Part shown: positions 47,920 through 61,007 of the stretch, one piece after another
Layout: every line of letters starts with the position of its first letter
Position numbering within the stretch: position 1 is the stretch's first letter
Source: Biscogniauxia marginata
Taxonomy: Eukaryota > Ascomycota > Sordariomycetes > Xylariales > Xylariaceae
Direction: 5' to 3'
DNA: 64,000 nt
Assembly (NCBI GenBank): GCA_022695795.1
Contig: MU404153.1
Coordinates: forward strand, 62,001-126,000
Notes under the pieces: model-generated
What the model was told of the DNA's origin: nothing
What the model saw: the letters and a program-made list of their open reading frames with translations, nothing else
Database searches by the model: none
Made by a program: the position numbers and the translations under genes

Positions 47920-48930
47920 GGGCTAGAGTCGAGATGAGGAAAGGGGAGGGAAAAGATAAACATGATGAAGACACACCATGTAGGCAACATCACTTTGATG
48001 TGCATTTGAGGGGAGTGGGGGTTGCGATGTTGACGGGGAGAGAGAGGGTTTATTATATCGCGCGATGAAGACGTTCTTGGCATAAGATCAGCAGACAACT
48101 GTTCAGCATGCACCGTGCATTGGTGGCCATCAGACCGGGCCATTGGAAAAAATATTCCTCCTGTAATAAAATAAGTTTTGGGGCTTGCACAAGTCTGCGA
48201 ACTGTCTACATGCAACAAAATAAAGACAAGATGAAGAAAGTGGTCCACACAATTTCGTGCTAGGCCACCACACTTACCCACATGGATGTTGGTAGAGAAG
48301 GTAGAGTGATAGTTGGGGGGAGAAAGAAAAAGAGCATAACTAAACCCCAATATATAAGCAAATCCCAAGTAGATAAGTCATTTAACGAGGATGGCAAAAA
48401 AGTGACATGTTAATAGTTGTCTTTTGAGACATATCCACTGTCAATGTGATAGATGTGATAGTGCTATCCAAGGGGCTATTTATGTTGCATGCATGTAATC
48501 AACATACATCCTACTGCTGCCAACACGACTCCAGAACAACCCAAGTTACAACGCCGTCCAATGCTTCCCTTCTTTTTTTTTTCTCGGATGTTCCGAGAGA
48601 ACCATGAATAATAGCCCTGTCCTGTCAGCGCCTTTGAATGCTTGCTTACGCAACCTCCACCCCTCCCACCTTTGGCCTATCCCCTCGCCCTCGCTGCTTT
48701 ATTATTAAAACAATGTGACCCTGTGTCCGTAATGCTATAATGCCAAATGCCAGTTATTAAGATGTATCCAAGCCCCATCCATCTTCCCAACGCCCATTCC
48801 TAATCCCTTCTTCCTCATCATCGTAGCTAAGAAAAAATTCGGGGTATCATATTCGTATCATATAAGAGTCGTGTCATGTCGGATCATACCAAAAAAAAAA
48901 AGATTTCCCTCCCGAGAACGCGCGACGCTC
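47920..48930. other. Intergenic between convergent genes
   Basis: This is the 3' flank of the amidotransferase gene and of the GPCR gene. A 166-codon minus frame at 47868-48368 overlaps the amidotransferase end and has no domain features. No gene was supported. Confidence 0.45.
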
Positions 48931-50803
48931 TCAAACAACCGCATCTAGCCCGTCCCACCACTCCCTAGGACGAGCTTGGGGCCGATTCCTCGCAACGGCG
49001 GTCAGATTATCCAGGGTCTCCTGTTCACGCCGAAACCTCGCATCCCTCGCATCGACGAACATCTCCTCGCGCGTCCTGCCGCCGTTTCCTGGCTTCCATT
49101 CACTCCCTCCTCCGCCACGGATGCGACCGACGGTCCGGACCGCTGACCGTAATTTAAACCGCGTAGCCAGGCCCTCCCAGAACCCCCCACGCAGGTGAAG
49201 CCAGGGCTTTTCCCAGGCGCTGAAGAAGCAGCAGTCGACTGCGGCGCCGATGCAGAGGCTCGTGAGACTGACGACCTGTAAGGGGAGAGGCTCCCTACGC
49301 CGGCTCCCGTAGTCGTCATCATACTGCATCACGTGCGCCACAAATGGCGCGATCCACGTTAGCAGGTATATTGCCGGGTATGCGAACAAGAGGCTTAGCT
49401 GGCGCTGGGACTTTTCGCGCGACCGCCGCATGGCGTCTGCGGTCGCTTCGGGTGGGAGGTGTACCGAGCTCGATGAGGCGCTCGCGTTAGCGCCCATGCT
49501 CGTGCTAGAGGGGACTGGTGGGCCTCGGCGTAGGGCGGTGATGATATTTAGGACGGAGCTGGTGATGTGAGCTCCGCCGGGCAGAAGAAGTGGTTGCTTC
49601 CATCGGGAGCGGCTATGTGCTGATCGCCCGGAGCTCACAGAGGTAGGATGATGCACGGGCTCCGGAATACGGATGGGGTTAGCTTCAGCGGCAAAGGTTT
49701 CGGCTGTGGGGCTAAGAGGCGTGGGCTCGACTCGCTGCTCCTGGGGCGCGGATACCGAACCATCATGCCCAAAATCTACCACGTTCCAGGCGATGGAGTT
49801 TCTTCGAATCTGATCGCTTCGCTTCGGTGTTGGAGTGGTAGGCTCGCCGAGCTGTAAAGTGCTCACGGTTGAAGCAATCGACTGTTGGCGATCTCTTAGT
49901 ATTCCGTTCCTCGCCACGCTGCCTTGGACAGAGTCTAATAGGCCATGGTCTGCTATGGGGGGCGTGGGCGGGACATCGCGGGCTCGGCTTCTCTGTCTGT
50001 GTCTCTGTGAGGATTGGGAACTTTGAGTGCTGCTCCTCCTCTGATCCCTCCCGAACCTACGAAACCGAACACCCACATAAAGATAGAGCCCGGTGTAAGT
50101 GACGATGATGACGGCAAAGATTATATATCGTGGGATCCAGCTGAGAGCACTTCGATACCATTCAGGATCGCTAGGCAGATAACAATATGGACCGTTGTCT
50201 ACAAAACTGCCGCCGGTGAGGGGAACGACGGCGGCCAGTATGATGGGCACGACGGCCCAAAGAGCATATGCAATGCGTCTGTACGGATAGAGGCCTGAGG
50301 ATCCACCAGAATGTTGCCGCCTAAGAATGAAAAGAGCAGTATGTACCGCGATTAGTAGGACGGCAATATCGGAAGCTTCGATGGTGATAGTCAGAAAGAA
50401 GCCGGAAACCTGACAAAATTTTGAGTTGGTGGGAACATCTGCGAAGTAAACAATCGGGCAGATGACAAGCCACATAGCTTTCATCATGTCGCTCTGAATC
50501 AACAGCATAATCAAACTATGGGCCCGTTAACTTTACTCCCGATATACAGAGTTCAGGCTCGTTGTTTTAAACCACTTACTCTTGGCGAAAGCTCCTTCTC
50601 ATCCGAACGAACCAGTAGAAGGCATAGAGGGCGGCTATGACGCTGATGGATGCCACAGATAGGGAGATGCACATCAGAGCTAACAAGTGCGAGTCGTTGA
50701 GGTTGGGGTATGAAGTAGATTCTTCACGCTTCTTCAATGAACCAGCGTAGAGAGACAGCAGATCGGTAATCAGTACGCCTGACAATTCACGTATAGGAGC
50801 CAT
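48931..50803 (-). CDS. Git3/Gpr1-type G-protein-coupled receptor
   Basis: Exons (minus): 50803-50580 and 50515-48931; 602 residues. The 64-nt intron (GTAAGT...CATAG) joins FRQ to DLIMLLIQSDMMKAMW, the conserved TM1-TM2 border of the family. Seven hydrophobic segments are visible: TM1 about residues 42-66, TM2 around LIMLLIQSDMMKAMWLVICP, TM3 around FFLTITIEASDIAVLLIAVH, TM4 around YALWAVVPIILAAVVPLTGG, TM5 around PRYIIFAVIIVTYTGLYLYV, TM6 around LLFAYPAIYLLTWIAPFVAH and TM7 around VVSLTSLCIGAAVDCCFFSA. A very long third intracellular loop (over 200 residues, Ser/Arg/Pro-rich) lies between TM5 and TM6. The tail begins EKPWLHLRGGFWEG. Family members sense glucose, amino acids or other small molecules and signal through G-alpha to cAMP. 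The ligand here is unknown. Confidence 0.9.
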
Positions 50804-52941
50804 CTTTGCTGTGACCAAAATAGAGACCCGAATAGTAACGACGGCGGTCGAGAACCTGTCATTCTTCCTGCTGTAAGACTCGTCTATTTCGGTGGTAGTC
50901 TCTCATGCTAATGGTTTCTGAGAGGTAGTCCACGTTAGATGTTTGGGGGGAGGGGGTTCGGACTGCTGGCCGTCGAGGACCAAGCTCCACGCAACCCAAT
51001 GATAAACACCTCATGCGCGGAGGCGTATACGATGAGGATATGGCCTTTTGAAGAAATGCAAGCTTGTGCCTGCCGGAGGAGATCTACCAAACGTCGAGAG
51101 TGAATGGCCACCAGTGATTCCTGCCCCCCTTGAGGATGACGGGGGGAGTCTCGACGACTCTAGTTATGAGGTATGCAAAAGAGGATGTGTACCGTAGGAA
51201 GGTTCATATCATGGCCTTTCAGTGTCTAATGGCGGAAAGCATATTCTTCAGTACAACAACCGCATACACAAGTAGACAACGCGTCCAAAAGACTTAATTG
51301 AAACTTTGAGGGCCTGAGATGGGGATCATGAATGACTTTGGTGAGGAAAAGTAAAAAAGACCAAGAAAATAAATATTATGCAAGAATCATGCACTCTGTC
51401 CCACGGATTTTGAAGGCTAGGGCGAGGGCGAGGGCGTGGGCAAGTGACCGGACAGAGTGAGAGGTAAATACCCGATTGAACTTATGTCAAGTTTCTGACT
51501 GAGAATAACGAGGAAACGAGGAGAGGGAACAGGAAGGAAAGAAGAAGAAGAAAAAGGTCTAAGCTCAGGTGGTTTACTAGGAATGACCAAGGAAGAAAAC
51601 TTGGGTTGAGCAAACCGACAGCAAAGCAGTGAACGAAACGAACCCGGAAATGGGGAAGTCAAGAAGGAATTCCCCATAGTAAGTTTTCCAACTAGCATAA
51701 GGTACCTTAGACTGCGTTCGACGGCTGATGGCGGTGAACAGCGGAGGCCGCTAACAACCTGTTTTAGCAAGTTACCAGGAGGAATAATACTGAGGAAAGA
51801 GAACCGAAGGGGGAAAAAAAAAAGAAAAAAGAGGACTGTGCCGTGACGAACTTGTACAGCACAACAACACAGCACACAGTCCGATGATCGTGTGGTCGGC
51901 TGTCTGCTTTCGTCATTTAGTACTACATATGCAAGTGCTACATAAGTAACTATGCAGTTATGTAAGCGCGGTTGTCGGGTGACATCGTCTTAAGACGTAA
52001 TGTAAAATTCCAAGCCTCTTAACCCAGGCTAGCTACTTATAAACTTAATAAAAAGAAATTTTTAAATTTAAATTAAAATAATTAAATATCTTTTTAAAGT
52101 AAATTACTTTATAATATATATAAATTTTTATTTTTATTTATAAAAATAAGTTTTTTTATATTTAATATATAATATATTTAATTTTAATATTAATTAATTA
52201 ATAATATATCTTAAATAATTATATATTTTAATTAATATATTTCTTGATTTTTTATATATATTTATAAGTAATTATATATATAAATAAAGAAAAGGTACCT
52301 CGTTGTTTAAGCGCTTAAGTATAATACCCGAGGTACCGTGTGGTGTATGCATTTACTGTGTATACGCCCTCCAGATCGACCCACCGCTCATTTTTGTTTT
52401 AATAATGAAAATTATTTGCCGTTAGTCAGTTGTCCTAACTTCACCATTCAACTCGAGAGAATTGTGCATAACAAGCTTTTGGGTGGCTGGTACAAGCGCC
52501 CCCTTCGGAGGGTTCCTGTACGACATCGGCGCCGGTTCTCACTCTTTCTCGACATCATTCGCCGGCTTCACCCTGCACCTAACCTAGAGCAAATACTTGT
52601 GGATGATCGGATCCCCGGCCGCGTATATATACCATAAATTATAGATCGGGATATCATTGATGTTACGACCCTGACATTTGTGAGACAGAGGTGCAGCTGC
52701 TAGATCGCCAAGCATTTTACTCGCTACGAGTAAGCGCCAGCTGCGGCTAGACCACCCATGAACGGGCATGCCTTGACTAGCCTCTAATCTCATTCGCTTC
52801 CATCTTCGTGTCCGTAATGTCCTCATGGTTCTCTTTCTCCTTTCCCTTTGCCGTAAGTAGAGACGATTGGTCTAGGCTATATCCGTGCCAAGATGACACA
52901 ACTGGGCGGTCTGGTGTTGATGGCCATCGACGCTGCCCATA
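50804..52941. other. Intergenic, with AT island
   Basis: This is the promoter side of the GPCR gene, then low-information sequence, then the AT-rich island at about 52035-52298. Frames at 51417-51875 and 52338-52637 show no family features. Confidence 0.45.
52035..52298. repeat. AT-rich island, RIP-like
   Basis: Almost pure A/T with many TATA and TTAATTAA runs and no coding capacity. Transitions to normal composition on both sides are abrupt. It forms the left border of the segment that carries the dead transcription-factor gene. Confidence 0.55.
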
Positions 52942-54652
52942 GCTCCAACGCTCTGAGGGCCTTGCTAGGCATTGCAACACGTCGCGTCTGAGTCGGGGGT
53001 GTCTAAGATGTTGTCAGAGACGGGTCGAATGTGACCAAGGCCGACCCTCCTGCCAGCGCTGTATCAATCGCGACGAGATCTGCGAGGGATACCGCGACGA
53101 GGCCTCTATCATCTTCTGGCACGAAACGGACAAGATCACCGTTCGTGTCCATGCAGCAACAGTGCTGTCTCCACCTGACACTGCGAGGAGAAAGGGTAGG
53201 TATGTCGAAAAGGAGCGAGGTCGCCAAAGGTGTCAACCACGAGAACAAGAACATATGAACGAGTCAGGTGGCACTAAGAACGATTTCACTACTCTGCCCT
53301 CAGCCTAACCATTGCCTAGCTCAGACAGATGTCAAATCGTTTGAAATCTACCCCCGAGGACGCAGCTGTCGATCATTTCGTAGAGAAATATGTCGTCCAC
53401 CCGTGTAACGAAACATCGTCGCCCGGATTCCTTGAACACCTTCCCTCCTTATTCAAAGATGCGAACATGAAAGGGCGGTTTGCTCTGCGCTACGTACGCT
53501 GACCTCTCCCAGAGTCAGGAAGACGATGCGCTGGTCCGGAATATATTCCAATAGTATGGCATGTCACTCTCTGCGCTGCATAGGTCCTTATCGATACAAG
53601 GCAAGGTGCTCGACGACCACGACCTCGTGACCATCGTCATACTGGATATCTTCGAGGTAATACTTCGAGTCAGTCATGTTCTCCACGAAAACCAACGACT
53701 AGTGATGTTATATATACGTACATAGACATTTTTAGTTCCCGATCCCACTTCGAGAGGAGCTCATGCGCAAGGGGTGGCACAAATCTTGAGGCTCCGTGGC
53801 CACGATCAAGTCTACAATGCACGCAGCTGGAGTCTCTTCAGGCTGATTCATCACCGAATTGTTCGTAGACCTACACTCACGAAACAAGCGGACATCTAAA
53901 TTGCAGTGGTCGAAGCAAAAACAACAGCTGGCTTTTGGCTTAAACTCATTAGATGTATCGGGGGACTGGATCGGCCCATCGAATGACGATATGCCCTTTG
54001 TGCGCTTGGAAAAGGACGCCTTCCATGTTAGCCGGACTTGCGACCGTGCTCGTGCGCTACAACGTGCTCTCGATAACGATGAATTGCCCGTAGCCGAGAT
54101 GCTAGGGTTGGTGGGTGAGATACATAAACTTGACCGAGCAGCAACTGGAGATAAAGCATGCGTGGGCATTTAAAACCTTGGCCGCTCACGACTTACCATC
54201 ATATAAGCATTCCATACAGTCCTTTACAGACACCATCCAGCTCCATACAGATCTTTGGATGGCCTATGAGTGGAATTATCATGGGACAGCGAGGATGATC
54301 GCTCACGAGCAGATCCTTAAGTGTTTGAATACGGCACTCGTGTCCCTCAACCTAGATAATGCTACTATTGATACCTTATGCGCTTTATCGCAGGATTCTA
54401 CGTCTATCATACACACTCTGGCAGACGAGATCCTCTCGACTATGTCTCAATACTTAGGCGATATCGACCATCTAGGACGGCCACGTGAAGTCCAGTCAGG
54501 GCCACTGCGGTGCCGAGGGATTAGGGAATACCTATGGCTTCGGCCTATTAAGGTTATCAAAGAACTACAGTGCGACGACGGCGCAAAAGCAAAAGAGTCA
54601 GACCGTATTTGAACGCATCCAAGAGTACGGGGCTGAAGACATATCTCGGTGA
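52942..54652 (+). pseudogene. Decayed Zn2Cys6 (fungal-type) transcription factor
   Basis: A GAL4-type cluster with exact spacing CX2CX6CX6CX2CX6C is encoded at 53000-53085 (CLRCCQRRVECD, then GRPSCQRCINRDEIC). Downstream pieces read in order as a fungal transcription-factor middle and C-terminal domain: DAAVDHFVEKYVVHPCNETS (from 53353), ILRLRGHDQVYNARSWSLFR (about 53780), DMPFVRLEKDAFHVSRTCDR and LHTDLWMAYEWNYHGTARM. Plausible introns remain (53200-53324, 53657-53725 and one near 53846-53906). Lesions: no ATG in frame after the upstream stop at 52940; a small deletion with frame change near 53490; an in-frame TAG at 53552; a frame change near 54140; another near 54585. The protein cannot be made as one chain. 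The family call is firm; the regulated pathway is unknown. Confidence 0.85.
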
Positions 54653-54786
54653 TATGAGCAATATATAAACCATAGTATTCAACGAGAACAGATTCTACTA
54701 CCCGCTATGTTAGGTACTTTTAAAATGCCGTCTCCTCTAGCTCCTTTAGCTCGCCGACTTCACCTTCTCAGCCCCAACCATGAGGA

Positions 54787-55159
54787 ATGCAATACGATAG
54801 ACATCATCCGTCCTGCTGTGGCCCCTTTCACGATGAACTCGCCCGCCCTGGCGAGCTTTGCCTCGCCTCCATCGAGTTCGAGGACGATCTCGCCCGATAC
54901 GACGACGGCGTAATCGAGGCTCAGGGTCTGATGCAACGAAGCGCTGTTTCACGGTGGAACGTCTCTGATGCAGAAGATAACGCCCTGTAGAGGACACCAC
55001 GAGAGTGAGCTTCCGAGGTACTTCTTCTTTTCCCAGTTCTATGTTGGGACCGAAGAACGAACATCAAAAATAGAGAAGGAACTTGCGTTGGGGCCGAAGG
55101 GTGCAAAGGGCTTGAGGTGCTGGTCTGACCCGGACACGGAGGCCCTGTCCTCAATGTGA
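54787..55159 (+). pseudogene. Possible second decayed ORF
   Basis: One frame (54787-54990) encodes ELCLASIEFEDDLARYDDGV and neighbouring gene-like sequence; the next (54968-55159) encodes ESELPRYFFFSQFYVGTEER and continues with a charged stretch. The two overlap near 54980, as expected if one frameshift and a stop broke a single reading frame. I do not recognise the family. Chance open frames are the alternative. Confidence 0.3.
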
Positions 55160-56789
55160 GTCATCACGACTACACATGTCCCTAACGTACCTAGTATTAT
55201 TAGAATTCATCGTGTTTCATCGTGCAGGTTGATGAGTGATTGTAAAGAGGGGGTATATAACTAGGAACCTAGATAGCGCGGCGAGATGCGAGTGTCAAGG
55301 ACTTGGTCGTCCCTTGTAACCAGTGAATATTTTCGGACACTGGATATAATGTCTACTAGAATAACCATAAGGAAATTCCTCTCCTTATATATTTTTGAGT
55401 CTTCAGAATCTTGCTGGCAATGTCAAGGGAAGCTGAAATTGGGGATACGTACCTCCGTCACCAACCAGATTCGGTAATTGGCACGAGCTGTCTGTCGTCT
55501 TATTAGCTTACGCATATTCGCCTTGATGCTTATGGACCTAGTCCCCCGCGTACTGCCATACATACTGTGCAAACGTAGTGCGATAACCAGATCCATGTTA
55601 CTAGGTAAGTGCAGGCTCTGCCTTACATCCAGCTGAACCCAACACCCCACACCCTCGATGCTACATTACCAGGATCATTGCCATCGAGATGTCAAACTAG
55701 ATTAGGACAATCCCATGGACATGGATCCCGCCTAATCAGCCCGGTTAAACGCAACGAAGCGGGGGTATCGTCAGGCAGAAAAGCTAATAAATGCTTACAA
55801 CAATAACCATGTTTGACTTGACTATGCTCCTCCTCCAAGTCCCCATCCCCATATACTACCATACGTACACTCTCTAGGGCCGCTGCAGCTTATGACTTAA
55901 ACCACGTATACCTACAGTTATATTAATAGTTTCCTTCTGACCACGCAACCTGAGCCATGTACACGACGTGGTTGGAAACGCCTTAAGGCTTCAGAAACGC
56001 GAGAGCCTGTTAGCAAAAAGCTCCTTATAAGATCGACGTACCGGCTGTCAACACGCTTAGTTGCTACCTACGGGTTATCCCTCAGGGCTTACGTGGCCGG
56101 TTTACGGCACTTATGGTGAAATGAGGCGCCATAACGGGAAGGCCATGAAACTTAGCGACAAAGACAATCCAAAGCCGAGTTCCCTGTATAAACGGATGAA
56201 CCCCATGGGGCACCCTTCGTTTCGTCGAGCCCGTCTTATCACACTGCTTGGTCTCCCTCGACCCGGCCCGCCAGCCTGGTACCGGCCTGCGGGTTTTCGC
56301 AGGGCTTGGCCTCGGCTTAGTGATAACATAGTCGGTCTATAGGCCCATACTGTAGTATTACAAAGGGAGGTTTATCGACCATCGAGGCAAACGTGTTACT
56401 AGAGAAGAAAAGAAATCAAGACAGGAATGCTACATTCTGTAGCAAGTTAGCCCAGTAATTAATATATCTAAAATAGTAGTTAAAGAGGAAATGTGTTTGC
56501 TCATCTTAAGCGCTGATCAGTTTCTTGGGACTTACTTCCGTATGTACTCGAGCTATTCCAACTGCCTCTGTGCTTATGTTGCGAGTCTCTGTGAGAAATG
56601 CCCCGGCCTGGGTGGATATCCAAGCCTTAAACAAGAGAGAAATATATCCTTATTTTCTTGACCAGCATACCACTACGCGTTTATCTTTAATGACACTCAC
56701 TATGAGTATTCTAGGAGCTACCATGCCTAATAAGCCCTCTATATCCAAGATAAATATTTATAATCGCTAATAACTAGTAATATGCATTG

Positions 56790-57700
56790 AACTATACCTT
56801 GGTAGGTAATAAATATTAAAACAAGTTTATTAATAAAGATTTAAAAAGTAAAAGGTTATAACTAATAAAATATTTAAATATAATTTAATAAATTAAAAAC
56901 CTTTTATAAAATATTAAAATTAATAAATATGAAATAATATTATAAAAAGCTTATATATATAATAAAAGACTAATATATAAGTTATTATTTAAATAGTCTT
57001 TTTATCTTTTTATATTTAAATTATTAATTTAGTTTTTAATTATTTATATTGTTTTTATAAATTATTTATAATTATAATTAATTAAAATATTATATAAAAT
57101 ATAAATAAATAAATTAAATGGTTTTTATATAAAATTAGATTTTTCTAATATAAATAATTTTATTAAAATAAATTAAAAAAACTTATAAATTTTTAATTAA
57201 ATTTAAAAAATATATATATAATCACGGGATTTATATATTATATATTTTAATTTAAAATATTAAGTGCGTTTTTAATATTTTAACTTTCTTTTAAAAGGTG
57301 AAATTAGCTTAAATAGTTAATAACTACTTTCTCGTTATATATATAAGTATATAAATGTAAAAAAAACCAAAATTATAATAAAATATATAACCTTTTTATA
57401 ATTTTTATTAATATAATTAACTTTTTTTTTAAAAAATTTAAAATTTAATTAAATTATATAATTGTATAATTTAAAAAGGTCCGAAATTTTTCGATTTTTT
57501 CAATAAAATTATTTATATTAAAAATCCGATTTTATATAATATTTTAAATTTAATATTTTTAACTTTAATATTTTTAATAAATATTAATATAAATATATTA
57601 AATGTAAAAAGATATAATAATAATAAAAAATGTATAAATATAAAGATGGATTATTAAGTATAAAATATATTAAAAGGGAGCTTAGGGGGAAAGAGGTAAA
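56790..57700. repeat. Large AT-rich island, RIP-like
   Basis: About 0.9 kb of nearly pure A/T sequence (TTAATTAA, AAATATTT and similar), without coding potential and with sharp borders. It begins near 56790 after the decayed region and ends about 270 nt before the augmin gene. It probably descends from a transposable element destroyed by C-to-T mutation. Confidence 0.6.
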
Positions 57701-57968
57701 CCTTATAAGTGGGATTTTATGGAGCTTGTAATCATTTGAGAACCGTACCGCCCCACCAAGTCCGCTTTGACACAGGCCACGCGAAGAGGCCCTTGAAAGT
57801 CAACAATGGTTCATTACTGTACACACCTTGGGTACCTACCAACCTCGCATGCCACTCCGCGATCGACATAAGTCATGTTTAGGACAGCTTTAACTTCTCT
57901 GTCTTGTCTTGTTCTCTTGTCCGTTCCGAGACTCTCAAGTAGGATTGCATTGCATCGATAATGCCGCC

Positions 57969-60291
57969 ATGTCAGCTCCGCAGGCCAACACCTCAGCGGC
58001 ACGCTTGCGATCTCTTCGCGCTCATGCCAAAGTTAACTTGACCGCTCCTCAAACCACTGCATCGCTGCCAGCAGCCACCTCGGCCCAGGTTCCAACTTCG
58101 ACCTCCAATGTGCTCCTATTCCTAACGAACCTCCGCCTCCTAGACCTCGACCACGAGCCCGACTGGCCGGATATCACCCCGGCCACTTTCTCCGCCAGGG
58201 ATGGCGCTGGCGGGCAGAAGAAGCGCATACAGTGTATCGAGTGGGCACTGTATCAATTGTTCCTACTCTGGGACCATGTCGAGACCCAGAATGTAGGTAT
58301 GAGCCTGCCCATGGGGATCTCTAGCTACTGACCAATCCCAGAAATTGCGACCTTTCTACCCGCCTCTCGACCAAGTTCAGTCCATCAACCTTCGAGCTGC
58401 GCTCCTCCGTGCTCTCGAGCAAGCAAAGAAGAACGGCGTTCTCGGCCGCGACGCCGTGATAAGGAAGACGATGCTTGACGAGTGTAGAGGCGAGCGACTA
58501 GAAGAAGTACTTGCTGTGTTCTCTTCGGCGGTGTTGAAGAAGCTGGTCGCCGAGCGTGCACTCAACTCCGGCTCCGAATATCGACCTACCATTTCCGAGA
58601 ATCTAGCCCTCCAGAACTGGGGCTACTCTGGCGACCGGACCGAGCTCAATGGTCTCCTTCTGGCACACAAAGCTTTACTCGGGTCCCTCTTAGCAAAGAA
58701 GAATGTAGCCCGAGCGAGATATCGTGACTTTGAAGAGCTGCTAGCTTCGAGGGAGCGAGGAGTCTCGCAGCGGAGGGAACAGGCGAAGGTTTCGACCCAT
58801 CGTGACGGCGTCGAAATATCTGAGCGAGCCAAAGCGGAGGTTCGGAGAATCATGAGAACTAACTGGACAGGCAGCGAACAGTGGGTAGACAGTCTGCTTT
58901 TTAACGAGACACTGTCACGAAAAGACGGCCTCCTGGGTGCTCGCTTTGAAGAAGTATGGGCTGGCGTTCAGGATGGAAAAGTCGCTGATTTTGAAGACCA
59001 GAATGTCGGGCTTCTGGAACAGCTTGACAACAGGGTCCGTCTACAGAAAACAAGACTTGAAAAATGGAATGGCTTCCGGAAAGAGATGCTTGGCAGCTCG
59101 CCCCCGTCGAAGAGTCACGCTGCAGATTCGACGGAGAAGAAGGCGAAAGGTGTCGATTTCGGCTTCACATCACATCTTAAACTTCACCTTGATGACATGG
59201 AGAATCAGGATGTTCCTAGTCCTATTAAACTGTCTCGAGGATATGCTAGACTACTGAAGGACATGAAAGCAGAGCTTAATGAAACTAGCAGGACTAAACT
59301 TCCAGACTTCTCAAACCTCCATGGGGGTAGCAGGAGGGGATCCCGGATTGGTAATGCTCAGAACTTTGCCAGATCTGAGCCTACTGTAGATCCAATCATC
59401 TCTGACCTGAGCGAATGGGAAGAAGAACCGGAGGATATAGGGACACCCCCTTCAAAGCCGGTGGAATCTGCGGCAAGCCGCATCGGCGGCCAAATGACCG
59501 TGGTTACAGAGTCTGCGCCGCCCCGGCGGCAGATTTCAAAACCTACATATGTCAAGGAGACATCGAAGGCTATCATTGATCCAGCTATCGGTGTTAGTAG
59601 GTCCTTGCAAATGCCGGAACGACCTCAGACGATACCTTCAATCTCGCTCGACCGAGGCGTTAATAACGCCACACCCTCCCCAGATGAACCACCAGTTCAT
59701 GACTCTCCCGCTCGTCAACAATCTTCTTTCAAGCAAGTAGAAGATACAATACCACCTCCGCCTCGTCCAGGATCTCCGACTCAGGCTCTTGCTGATGAGA
59801 TTTTGGCGTCAATCACCAACGCCTCCCCATCGCCCATGAAGAAGCCGCGCCACACACTGTCACTGACCGAGAGGACACGAATGTCCATATCGCATACGAA
59901 TCCCTTTGATGTAGAGAACGAGTCGCCGCCGCCGTCACCCATCAGAGCTAGCCCCATCAATACTCATGACGAGCCTGTTGCTGATGATAGTCTTGAGCAG
60001 GGAGAAGAGTATGAGGATCTAGTTGCTAGAACTCGACGCTCCATGGCAGGATTCGAGGCAGCGCGGCAGAAAGCGCAGTTGGAACGAAGACGGTCACAGA
60101 GGAAGGAGAAGGTGGTACAGAGAAAGGACAGCCATTTTCCTAGAGTGGACGAAGAAACAGTTGGTGACACATCAGTCGCAGATGAGCTCATGGAAGACGA
60201 GCAAGTAGATTATGACGCTGTCTTCAAAAGTAGGCCGCGTCTTGCTACAAGTCCGATACCGTGCCCAAATAAGAAGTGGGATGAAGAATAG
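57969..60291 (+). CDS. HAUS augmin-like complex subunit 6 (N-terminal domain)
   Basis: Exons 57969-58292 and 58342-60291; 757 residues. The 49-nt intron (GTAGGT...TCCCAG) joins HVETQN to KLRPFYPPLDQVQSINLRAA. Start: ATG of MSAPQANTS. The HAUS6 N-terminal domain spans about residues 45-280: LLFLTNLRLLDLDHEPDWPD, KKRIQCIEWALYQLFLLWDH, LRAALLRALEQAKKNGVLGR and EEVLAVFSSAVLKKLVAERA. Augmin docks on spindle microtubules and recruits gamma-tubulin for branching nucleation; HAUS6 is a structural subunit. The C-terminal half is predicted disordered with many Ser-Pro pairs, likely phosphorylation sites, and an Arg/Glu-rich helix near the end (ARQKAQLERRRSQRKEKVVQ). It sits directly after an AT island but shows no decay. 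Confidence 0.88.
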
Positions 60292-61007
60292 GCGCCAATA
60301 TCTTAATACCAAAGTTTTTATTGCACGCATATCTTACGCCACTAATTTGTGAGAAAACGCTTGAAGCGACAAGGTGCCTCTTTTAGAGTAATAGACTCTC
60401 AAGCCGGCTTAGCTACGCCTCTTATTTCTATCAGCCCTTCCTGTTATACCTAAGAGTAGCAGCTGATTCAGTAAGATGATGCGAAGAACTCCGTCTCACA
60501 ATGTAGCATCCTATTTCCCGGCGTACTAATCTTGATCACGCATTAATAAAATGCCACCTTTTTTTTCCCCCTGGTGAGTCTGAAGGCTCGGGGTGTTCAT
60601 TGCAGCACTGGGCTGCCTTCTCGACAAGGCCAGATGATCTATATTAATAGCTTATGCAATATTACGCCGCAGTTCTAGCTCCCGTGTTGGCTATTGCCCA
60701 AGCGAGACATGTAGAGCTTGTACACCGTCACGGAGCTGAGTACATCACCCACAATAGGCTAATATCGAAGGTCTTGTCTCCGTGTGGGCTGTCATTGCTA
60801 TCACAGCATAATCAACGATGAGCGTTCCCCGCACGTGGAAGATTGATTTATGGAATTAATCGTAACGATAAAATATTTACGTGTCGTTAACCTCGTATAA
60901 GTCTTCTTATAGCCAATTTGTTCCAGACCTTGGACTTGTACTTGTCATAGGCCTCTAGAAATCCTATACTATCCCGAACTCGATAACACGACGAAGTAGC
61001 GTAAAAA
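60292..61007. other. Intergenic
   Basis: This is the 3' flank of the augmin gene and the promoter of the CmcJ-like gene. A TTTTTTTCCCCC run occurs near 60560. No gene was supported. Confidence 0.4.

Larger units (their letters stand above)
54653..57968. other. Gene-poor, partly decayed region
   Basis: Between the dead transcription factor and the augmin gene. At 54787-55159 two adjacent frames read like parts of one former protein (separate entry). Past that only short frames occur, then a roughly 900-nt AT island. No intact gene was found. Confidence 0.5.

Noticed and set aside
47868..48368. 166-codon minus frame
   Set aside because: Overlaps the end of the amidotransferase exon and its 3' flank; no recognisable features.
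53198..53324. Frame change inside the dead transcription factor after the zinc cluster
   Set aside because: First counted as a lesion, but GTATGT, a CTAAC branch and a CTCAG acceptor make a normal intron that keeps frame, so it is not evidence of decay.
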